DNA from: Eutreptiella sp. 'Long Island Sound 2002'
Taxonomy: Eukaryota > Euglenozoa > Euglenophyceae > Eutreptiales > Eutreptiaceae
Assembly (NCBI GenBank): GCA_964036045.1
Contig: OZ038378.1
Location: 171,809,285-171,873,284 of the forward strand
DNA length: 64,000 nucleotides
Reading direction: 5' to 3'
A program made the position numbers and the translations under genes. Below the pieces are notes generated by a model that made no database searches, was not told the DNA's origin, and saw only the letters and a program-made list of their open reading frames with translations. Numbering within the stretch: the first letter of the stretch is position 1; every line of letters begins with the position of its first letter. Shown here piece by piece: positions 8,561 through 16,644 of this stretch.

Positions 8561-9987
8561 ACCGAGCTGGTGGGGGATGGAACACCGTCTAGGAGACTTC
8601 AACGACAAATGAGGTACACACTGGAAAGTGGATGAGAGCGGGTCAAAGGGGGCTCAAAACGAGCTATATTCATCCATTTGGGCACCACAACTGGACTGGG
8701 ATCATTTTTGGAAAATCATGGTTTTGACCCATTTTTGAGCCATTTGTGATCCCAAATTGGCCCATTTTCAAGGCCATTTCTGCCTTGAGAGGGGCCAAAG
8801 TTGCTCAACATGGGCTCAAAATGGGCTCATTCCACTTGTTTGTGCACCCCAAATAGTCCAAAAGTATCTTTGGAAAAAAAACCATCTTTGATGCATTTTT
8901 TGACTAACTTTTGGTCCCAAATGGGCATTTTGTGACTCTAGAATGGCCAAAATGGCTTGCACTGGGCTCAAAATGGGCTCATTTCACTTACTTGTGCACC
9001 CCAAATGTTCTAGGATCATTTTTGGAAAAACACATTTTTGACCCATTGTTGACCCATTTTTGGTCACAAAACAACCCATTTTCAAGGCATTTTGTGACTT
9101 TGGAGGGGCCAACATGGCTTGCAATGGCTCAAAATGGGCTCATTTCACTTGTTTAGGCACCCCAAATGGTCTAGGATCATTTTTGGTGAAACACATTTTT
9201 GACCCATTTGTGACCCATTTTTTGTCCTAAAACAACCCATTTTCAAGGCATTTTGGGATTTGAGGAGGGCCATAACGGGCTAACACGAGCTCAAAACTCG
9301 CCAAAAACACTTGTTTTGGCATTCCAAGTGCTCCAGGATCATTTTTGAAAAAGAGTCATTTTTTTTACACCCGGTGGGTCTTGTTGACCCATCTTGGCAC
9401 CCACCTCTTTGGGCTACCTCTTGCAGCTTGCTGCAGCCCACTAGGTACTGGGGTCTAGGTGTTGGTAAGGGCAATTTTGAGGGGTGGAACCCACCAAAAG
9501 TGGGTGGTTGCGGGTGGAATAGGTGCGCTCGAAATCGCGTTTTGAGCCGCGTAGCCCAAGATATGGTCTGTTTTTGGTTTGGGGCTGTTGGCCGCCAATG
9601 TGCACAAATTCTTGGGCTTTTGGGGGTCTTTTGGGGGCGGTTCGCAGACATATTGTGGAGTTCGAGGGCCCTAGAGGGCTCTTTGGCATGGGGAAGTCTA
9701 GCTGCATGTGTAGAGTAGCCACTGTTTCCCTTCATTTGGCCATTTTCAGCAGGTGCTAGGGCGGTTTTGGGCAAAAAACAAGCTGATTTTAGCCCGAAAT
9801 TGCACATTTTGAAATGGAGCCCGTTCCCGGCCGCCACCGTTGAGGTTCTGTCTCATACTTTGTGTGGTTGTCCCTCACACCCACAGGTAGTATCCACCAA
9901 AATTTTGGTCGAATCCGAAGCACCACAAGGGACCTGTGATTTTTGCCCATTTTTCGCGTGCTTGCTGCTTGCTTGTTGCTTGCTTGC

Positions 9988-10018
<31 letters not shown>

Positions 10019-10137
10019 GCTTGCTGCTTGCTTGCTTGCTGCTTGCTGCTTGCTTGCTTGCTGCTTGCCAAACCTGTTAGGTCCACCCTAGACACTACTG
10101 AGGGTTATAAAACCAAGACTAGTTCCACCTGCTCGGT
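8561..10137. mobile_element. R1 repeat, copy 3 (longest) with ~160-bp internal units
   Basis: Left end ACCGAGCTGGTGG, right end CCACCTGCTCGGT (one change from the inverse). Internally a ~160-bp degenerate unit is repeated about five times: the marker word TCATTTTTGGAAAA or its variant starts near 8704, 8866, 9017, 9177 and 9340. Further right it matches copy 1 (CACAGGTAGTATCCACCAAAATTT against CACCCATAGGTATCATCCACC) and ends with a GCTTGC microsatellite at 9958-10070 and the GGTTATAAAACCAAGACT block. No transposase. The extra length over copy 1 lies mainly in the additional 160-bp units. Confidence 0.65.
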
Positions 10138-10330
10138 GACCTTAGCCCTAACCCTAGCCGTCGCCCTAACCCTACGCTAGGGTCACAGTTATTGTTGGGG
10201 TCCAAAATGGAGAGCAATGATGTGGCAAAAGCAGCCATGAACGAAATTTGGGGGATCTTGTTCAGCCAAATCAACATGGCTAGCATGGCTGAACCAGCTC
10301 GTTGCAAAGGTTAGGGTTAGGTTTAGGGTG
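10138..10330. repeat. Telomere-like repeats in both orientations flanking unique DNA
   Basis: CCCTAA-type units at 10143-10178 (C-rich strand) and GGTTAGGGTTAGGTTTAGGG at 10308-10327 (G-rich strand) enclose about 130 bases of unique sequence. This extends the association between R1 ends and telomere-like DNA. Confidence 0.6.
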
Positions 10331-10462
10331 ATGGTATGGTTAGAGGGAGGGCAAAGGGAGTTAAGGAGAGCTTGTGATGGACCAACGCTTGGCTTTGGGG
10401 GCATGTACCCCCCAAATCGCCCCACCCGGACTGCCCCCCGGGCAAAAGCCCCCCCCCCCCCC

Positions 10463-12905
10463 ATTGTATCGGTTAATGCGGGAGTTGCAGGAGCGAAAGA
10501 AACTTCAACAGCTGGTATCCAGGACAGGCTCGGCGATACGGGGGGCAAAGACGGTGGCAAAAGAGTTGGTGGACCATTGGGACAAAGTGTCCACACCGAC
10601 GGGATCCACCGAAGAAGATTGTGTGGCCTATCTGAAGTCGTTAGGAGTGGAACAGCGGCTGCGCAAGGCAGGTCGACTTCTTTTCAAGCAACCATCCCTG
10701 GACATTGTTCATGAAGGCCTTAAGAGGCTGAACAGCAACAGCTCCCCTGGATTGGATGGTTTCTTGGCAAAATTCTTCAAGAGGTTCTCGGACATCTTCG
10801 AACCGCAAATGTATGACTCAATGAAACATTTCCTCGAAGTGGGCAAAATGCCGGAGACATGGACCTCGGGAGTGGTGACAATGATTCCCAAGACGAAGGC
10901 GATGCAAACACCAGATTCGCTCCGACCAATTGCACTGCAAACTACAAGGCAGAAGTGGCTCACCAACATCCTCCTGATCCAGTTAGAGGATGTACTTCTC
11001 CACTGTATCCCGTCACAGCAAACAGGTTTCCTTCGACACAGAAGCATACTTCAGCATGTCTATGGGTCACGGGCACTCTGGGATGGCCTAAGTGAAGGAG
11101 CGGCGTTATCAGTGGACTTCAGAAATGCCTTCCCCACGATGTCTCACGAGATGGTGTCGGCAGCTCTGGGTCTAATGTGCATACCATTCTTGTATATCCG
11201 TCTGATTCTACACCTTTTGCGAGCTCCGTATCTATACTCCGTTGGAAAAGGATACGTCCCAGGCGTATACCACCACCCGAGGGCAGGCACACGCCAGGGG
11301 GATCCACTCTCCCCTGCGCTGGTCTCCCTGGTGGCATCCTTTGTGATTTTCCCACTACAAGACCTGGGTCCAGTACTGACTGTCATGATGTATGCAGATG
11401 ACCTCATCATTTTCTTTGATGGAAGAGCCAACCCACAGCTGTTGAAAAGGGTATGGGAAGTGGTTTCACGTTTCGGACAGTTTTCGGGGCTGAAGGTCAA
11501 CCTGAATAAAACGGCAGCGATAGTTCGCAATTGTGGGGGAATGGAGTGGGCGAGGTGCTTTCGGGACATTGGAGTGGATGTCAAAAACTTCGTCAAGTAT
11601 CTGGGTGTACGCTTGGGGAACATTCGGCACCAACAAGACGACCAAGGATGGGGGCTGACGATGGAGCAGGCCTTCGCACCAGCACTGCAAGAGGCCTTCC
11701 GTCGCGCAAGGGTGGTATCCACGTTGCAACTGTCCATGAACGAACGAGCATTCATGCTGACATCATGGATTCTGCCGGTTGTGGCATGGGTATCCAAGGC
11801 ATATTACGCCCCAGTCTCGGTGGTCGGACAACTGAAGTTGGTGTATCACGTGACTATGGGTACCAACAGCTGGGGAATCACCTTACCAATCCTCTCATGT
11901 CCAAGAACGCAAGGGGGACTGGCACTACCAGAACCAGAACTGTTTCTTATGCACCAGGCGGCGGCTCCGTTCGTCAGCCTGTTGGGAGACCCTCACAAAT
12001 TCCCTGACAAGGCAGTGGAGACCTTCTATGCATGGGCAACAGCCATAGGGTTCACACCATCCAAGGACAACCTTCCATATATTCAACTGGGCATGGTCCG
12101 AACGGCCGATCTTACATTTCTGGGATGGTCGGCGAAGGCACATTCCAACATTCAGCGAGTGGCCCCGCAGGTGGCCCCCCCGGCAAACCGGGACCGCCTG
12201 CCGTTGTGGCACTCTGTGTATTTCCGAAATGAGTTCCGCTGCTCCTACTACAACACGAAATTGATCCGGCAGGGGGTGCTGACGTGGGGTCAATTCCAAA
12301 GCTTGGAGGACGCAAGATTGTTCAATGCACTGCCTCGGACATGGAAAGGGGTCTACAATCATGGCGGACGACTCCTCAACAAAGTCATGTCACAAGGGGG
12401 GTTTGATACCCCCGCAGTCCATACCCAAAACTGGACCAGGGCATGGCTGCTCCAGTTCTACGCCTCTCAGCCAGGGGTCCGCGACCCGCAAACACCGGAG
12501 GTATGGGTACAGCTGGCACAGGCACAGCTACCACCGAGGGCTCAAGACTTTGCGCGAAAGGCGCTGTGGCACAAACTGACCGTACATGCAAGAGTATACA
12601 AGAGGTCAGGCACTGACAAGTGCCCGGTTTGCTCACAACAGGAGACGATCAAACACGCGATGGTCGAATGCCCCATGTTCAAAGCAGCAGCGGCGGTTAT
12701 ACAGCACTACTATGGCCAGGTGACAACTGATAACGGGACATCCACAGTTCGAGATATGATGGAGTCCGACGACCAAGAATGGTTGCTGAAAACGAACCAA
12801 GGCTGGGCGATGTGGTCAGCAAGAAGTGCCCACTGGCGATATCGATGCGAAGTCAGAAGGCAGGAGCGTCGCCGGTGTTCGTGTCATACCTTACAACATG
12901 GCTAA
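10463..12905 (+). CDS. LINE (non-LTR retrotransposon) reverse transcriptase, 5'-truncated
   Basis: Reverse transcriptase of a LINE-type element, which copies element RNA at a nicked target. The open frame starts formally at 10374, but residues before a C-run at 10448-10463 are not LINE-like, so I place the element start at about 10463; numbering below is from 10374. RT motifs: SPGLDGF near 125, RPIAL near 187, motif A SVDFRNAF (Asp248), motif B QGDPLSP near 308, motif C MYADDLII (Asp342, Asp343), then LKVNLNKT and YLGVRLG (thumb). A C-terminal CPVC...H....C zinc knuckle follows near 765-780. No apurinic endonuclease domain precedes it, the usual sign of 5' truncation. The frame ends at 12905 and overlaps the RNase H frame by 127 bases (shift of -1). 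Confidence 0.85.
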
Positions 12906-14035
12906 GGAAGCTATGTGAGTGGGTGGGATTTTACACAGGGGAGCACAGGGAACAATGGAAAGGATTTCAAAAATCGCTGGAACAACTTCGAGACACCGGA
13001 GTGCAGCCACGACAAGGGGAAGTGCAAGTACATGGGGGACTGAATGCGTGGTGGCAAACACACACGGAATGCTTCACCCAAGAAAAGTCAGCCGACAATC
13101 AAAGTTGGCAAAGGGCAACGGAGTCACGCCCGAAGCGCCCGAGGCAGGCAGGCCCGGGAGTGCTACAAGGAGTGCAAGAACTGATTGCAGAACTGGTGGA
13201 GCAGGGCTACAGGATAGTGTACAGTGATGGATCGTCGAAGCGACTGGGCCTCAAGGACATGCGCAGGGCCGGGGGATTTGGCGTGTTCGCGGCGGAAGAC
13301 GACCAAGGACCAGAGGTGCGCTTCTGTGGCTACGTACCAACACATTACAGGCAAACAAACAACGGAGCAGAGCTTTGGGCAGCCGTGGAAGCCTTACAGG
13401 GTTTCTGGGTGCCAAAACTGGCAATCCTCACCGACTCACAATACCTGCAGCTGGGAGCGACTGGCAGGGCCCAACACTGGAAGTCAAAGGGATGGACAAC
13501 CACATCTGGAAAACTGCAAGTCCACGTCCCAGTCTGGGAAATGCTGCTCCAGGAAATGGCGACGCCGGGAAGAGAAGTCAGGTGGGAACATGTCCCAGCA
13601 CATGTCAACGTGCAGGGAAATGAGATGGCGAATGGATTGGCCATGGAAGGCATGTGTTCAAGCCCACTGTGGTCACAGCATGTTGCACCAAAATCATCAT
13701 CTGGGTCAGAGTCCACGGTAGGTTTGAGGGGAGGGTGGGGATCAGAGTCAGAGGGCACAAGGGCACTCTGGTCGTCCCTGGGTATAGTACCCATGGACAG
13801 TGATGAACTGACAGGGGAAGCATCCGGGGAGCCAGCGCCACGTGGGATGGGACCGTACTCCTCAAGCAATACAGAAAGTGAGGAAATGAGACCAGGACAC
13901 ACACACCAGGGAGTGCTGTCGAGTGCACTGTCAGCAGCAGACACACTGTCCTTCAGCACTGATGTGAGTGACACCAGGCGACAGCGCAAGAAGCGAAGGC
14001 TCAGGAAACGCAGGAACCCAGGACAGGGTCGATAA
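12779..14035 (+). CDS. LINE RNase H domain with basic tail
   Basis: Continuation of the element polyprotein in the -1 frame. The likely join is near 12,870, where RT-frame WRYRCEVRRQE gives way to SPVFVSYLTTWLRKLCEW in this frame; the formal start at 12779 is only the first ATG. The RNase HI fold is clear: YSDGSS (Asp150), NNGAELWA (Glu198), ILTDSQY (Asp219), VPAHVNVQGNEMANG (His275). The usual fourth acidic residue is Asn285 here. RNase H removes the RNA strand during element replication. A Ser/Glu-rich spacer and a strongly basic end (RRQRKKRRLRKRR) follow, which could bind nucleic acid or direct nuclear import. The frame shift may be programmed, a mutation, or a sequencing indel; no canonical slippery heptamer was recognised. 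Confidence 0.75.
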   Translation: MVAENEPRLGDVVSKKCPLAISMRSQKAGASPVFVSYLTTWLRKLCEWVGFYTGEHREQWKGFQKSLEQLRDTGVQPRQGEVQVHGGLNAWWQTHTECFTQEKSADNQSWQRATESRPKRPRQAGPGVLQGVQELIAELVEQGYRIVYSDGSSKRLGLKDMRRAGGFGVFAAEDDQGPEVRFCGYVPTHYRQTNNGAELWAAVEALQGFWVPKLAILTDSQYLQLGATGRAQHWKSKGWTTTSGKLQVHVPVWEMLLQEMATPGREVRWEHVPAHVNVQGNEMANGLAMEGMCSSPLWSQHVAPKSSSGSESTVGLRGGWGSESEGTRALWSSLGIVPMDSDELTGEASGEPAPRGMGPYSSSNTESEEMRPGHTHQGVLSSALSAADTLSFSTDVSDTRRQRKKRRLRKRRNPGQGR

Positions 14036-14271
14036 TGCCAGAGCCAGAAGCCCTTGCACAATGGAACAGACATCCCACAGGCACCAAGCACAGCAATGCA
14101 TGCCTGAAACACCTGTGTTCTGACGCAGAGTCTGCATCACATGAGCTGCGTTTTGTCGCAGTAGAGCTTGCAACACATGGGCTGCGTTCTGCCGCAGTGA
14201 GCAGCAGCACGCAAAGGAGCACGCCAAGCAGCTGAACGCCGCGTCCTGTCGCGGAAAGGCACCCAGGCGTT

Positions 14272-14913
14272 ATGCCGTCTGGGAGGACACAGCAGGAGAA
14301 GGGATCTCACCAGCAGCGGTATGGCCCATACACACACATCCAGCCAGCCCCAAAGAAGGTCAAGCCTCAGCAAGAACGCCAGCGTTTCAAGGTGCAAGCA
14401 CTGAGTCAGCTGGACGCCATTGCGAACGAAGGACTGCAAGCAGTTGAAGCAGAACTGACCACAATGGCCTGGGCCCGCAATCAGCAGATCTGGCTCCGAC
14501 TGGACCAACCACATGGCACCAGGATGCACTGTGAGATTGTGGACAACCATGGGGAACCACTGCAGATGAGCAATCAGGAGCTCTACTCGGTGATGGTCCA
14601 GATCAACCGGACCCTGAAGACCCAGGCTCTGGCGAACATGCAGGTCCAGTGGCGACCCAAAAGTGCAGGCATGTGGCACCCGTTCCAGTGGGAGGCGATC
14701 CTCCACTGTCCGACGGCAGAAGGACACAGAGCGGTGCCCTCCTCGGTAAGCAGAGTTGGCGATTGCATGCATGTGTGGCTGGCAGGCCGAGCGGACCTCT
14801 TGCGATTGTTCCAAAGAACGCTCTTCAGGCAGGCGGACCTGGTACCCGGGGACGCTGTGCGGTTCCTCTACACACTGCTGAACACACCCCCATGCGAAAG
14901 AAGATACGCATGA
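14272..14913 (+). CDS. ORF3, LINE-associated protein of unknown function (213 aa)
   Basis: A 213-residue frame beginning 236 bases after the RNase H stop. The N-terminal third is basic and Gln-rich (PAPKKVKPQQERQRFKVQ), then a helical stretch (ALSQLDAIANEGLQAVEAEL) and a globular part with conserved Trp residues (MWHPFQWEAI, MHVWLAGRADLL) and a hydrophobic end (GDAVRFLYTLL). A homologous but broken copy is at 7-400, which shows that selection or duplication acted on this protein. It could be an RNA-binding ORF1-like protein of a following element copy, or a genuine third ORF of this LINE. A long antisense frame overlapping it (14137-15207) is a shadow. No known family recognised. Confidence 0.6.
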   Translation: MPSGRTQQEKGSHQQRYGPYTHIQPAPKKVKPQQERQRFKVQALSQLDAIANEGLQAVEAELTTMAWARNQQIWLRLDQPHGTRMHCEIVDNHGEPLQMSNQELYSVMVQINRTLKTQALANMQVQWRPKSAGMWHPFQWEAILHCPTAEGHRAVPSSVSRVGDCMHVWLAGRADLLRLFQRTLFRQADLVPGDAVRFLYTLLNTPPCERRYA

Positions 14914-14973
14914 CAGGGGGTGATAAAAAGGAGAAGAAGAGAGGAGCGCATGGTGCCATGGTGCAGATAACCC

Positions 14974-15050
14974 ATCGTCGTGGCCCAGTGGATACACCAC
15001 ACCTCTTCTGTCCCGTGGAGGATGGTTCGAACCCCGGGGGGGATAGAGAT
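14974..15050 (+). other. tRNA-like A-box/B-box sequence, not a convincing tRNA
   Basis: TGGCCCAGTGGA resembles a pol III A box and GGTTCGAACCC a B box, about 43 bases apart as in a tRNA. A four-pair stem GTGG/CCAC is possible in the D-arm, but the T-stem and acceptor do not pair properly. It lies just 3' of ORF3, so it may be a SINE-like or LINE 3' tail structure rather than a tRNA gene. Confidence 0.3.
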
Positions 15051-15083
15051 GCACCGAACAACCCGAACCCCCCTTTTTTGGGC

Positions 15084-15240
15084 GCGAGAGGGAGGGCGCG
15101 AGAGAGAGGGAGAGAGAAACAGAGAGAGAGAGAGAGAGAGAGAGGGTAGAGCGCAGTGGGAAAGGAACAGAGAGGTGCAACAGGAGAGAAAGAGAAGGGG
15201 AGAGCAAGAGAGAATGGAAGGGAGAGAGTAGGAGAGAGAC
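15084..15240. repeat. (GA)n purine microsatellite
   Basis: A purine tract with a pure GA core at 15121-15144 and imperfect flanks. It follows LINE ORF3 and may be the decayed 3' tail of the element. Reading frames across it are low-complexity artefacts. Confidence 0.85.
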
Positions 15241-15285
15241 CCACAGAGCGAGAGACCGGGGCTAACCGGCGCAAAGGGAGGTGGT

Positions 15286-15340
15286 GGGTTCGAGCTGACC
15301 AGGGTTCGAGCTGATCAGGGTGGGTTCGAGCTGACCAAGG
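15286..15340. repeat. Three copies of GGGTTCGAGCTGACCA
   Basis: The word starts near 15286, 15302 and 15322 (one base changed in the middle copy); a weaker copy GGGTGCGAGCTGACC is at 15766. The GGTTCGA core resembles a B box, but no A box or fold accompanies it. Confidence 0.6.
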
Positions 15341-16121
15341 TAAAAGGGACGCCACGGCGGCACGGAACAGCCGAGAAATGTCAAGAAATGAAAAAGCAGG
15401 GCGCCGTAGCGCCCCTGAGCCACTGGCTCGACACGTTGTCACGTGTTGAACAGCCGAAGCAAGACTGGGGCGGCGAGAGTGCGGCCCAAGTGAGGATGAC
15501 GGAAGCAAGTAGGCATGAATGTGTAGGCGGCATGCGCATGCATGGTGGGGAGCTGAAAAGGTATGCGCCACACGCCACACAGCGATGATTTGTTGAATTG
15601 CCTGACAGACGGAGCACATACCGAGACGCCTTTGCGCCATCCAAGGCGCCATTGCGCCCCTGAGGATTGAGTATGACACGTCCTCACGAGCCAGAATGCA
15701 AGTGCATGACAGGGTCACGACCTGCAGGGCAAGGGTTAGAGACTAAGCGGCACTGTGGGTGGGTGGTGGGTGCGAGCTGACCTAAATGTCCAGAGGACCA
15801 GTGCCTATGCACAGTCAGCAACCACCTGGTGTGGTACAGAACTGGTCTACGCTGCAGTGCAGCAAGCAAAACACTGAACAATGTGGTTATGACCATGCGC
15901 CTGTGACACGGGGGCGTATGCGAGCCCAGTTTCCGTTGCCTCATGGCCCCCCACCATCGCCCCTCCTCCCAAGGGGGCCTCCGGCCAACAGTTAATTGTG
16001 GGGGTAGTTGGCGTCCAGGACCGAGGAGTCGCCCCCCCCCCCCTGGAGTATAAGCCAGTGGTACAATGAAGGTAAGTTGTTTTGGCCAACAAAACACAGC
16101 CTAGTGAGCTGACCATGAATG
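15341..16121. other. Non-coding stretch with one GACCATGCGCC repeat copy
   Basis: No gene supported. Position 15891-15947 is the third copy of the repeat described at 5.6-5.8 kb, followed by AAGGGGGCCTCCGGCCAACA (shared with 8.24 kb) and a C11 run near 16033-16043. Confidence 0.5.
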
Positions 16122-16493
16122 AACTACACAAATGAAACGGGTGCCACACGCTGAAGCATACATGCGCACATCCCATGTGTGGCACTACCAGCACACACAC
16201 CCTGTATACACTGCGATTGATGTTGTAGATGCTCGTTCCCTGAACAACATGCACATAACCTCCACACTGATCGATTGCCTGATAGCCGTGGCAGACCGCC
16301 TGCGCTACTGCGTGAAGGGTCAGCACATGTTATGCCAGCACAATGCATGGACCTCTGGTCTGCTCAGTTTCTGAGTACACCTGTGCTGCACATAAATGGA
16401 CCTTCAGCTTTCCGGAGTTCTCCCGAGTACACTCAATGGAACCTTGAGCGTCAAGAACTCAAAAAAAAAAAAAGAATAAACTACACAAATGAA
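16122..16493 (+). mobile_element. Retroposed mRNA fragment with poly(A) tail and 15-bp target-site duplication
   Basis: AACTACACAAATGAA is present at 16122-16136 and again at 16479-16493; with the preceding GAATN the duplication is ~20 bp with one mismatch. The 337-bp insert ends in A13 (16461-16473). One frame ends at a TGA at 16372-16374, ~86 bases before the poly(A), and reads as a plausible protein C-terminus (IDVVDARSLNNMHITSTLID, then CLIAVADRLRYCVKGQHMLC). I interpret it as a 5'-truncated processed pseudogene made by a LINE-type machinery. It lies ~150 bases upstream of the 16645 gene start and could have altered that gene's promoter or leader. Confidence 0.8.
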
Positions 16494-16644
16494 GGAGACT
16501 GTACATGTGTTCTTGTGCATGAGTAGTCAGACACAAATGCATGGTGGTGCTCCAGGGAGAACATATGGATCTGCATATGTGGAGTGCTCTGTGATCTGCT
16601 GTCTGCCTTTTACGTACCACCATGCAGCTCATTGTTTTCACACC

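Noticed and set aside
11144-11797. Antisense 217-codon frame in the LINE
   Set aside because: Shadow of the reverse transcriptase catalytic region.
14974-15050. tRNA gene from A-box and B-box words
   Set aside because: The T-stem and acceptor stem do not pair and no anticodon arm can be drawn; kept only as a tRNA-like sequence.
14137-15207. Antisense 356-codon frame
   Set aside because: It is the shadow of ORF3 plus a (CT)n tract; the plus-strand ORF3 has an independent homologue at 7-400.
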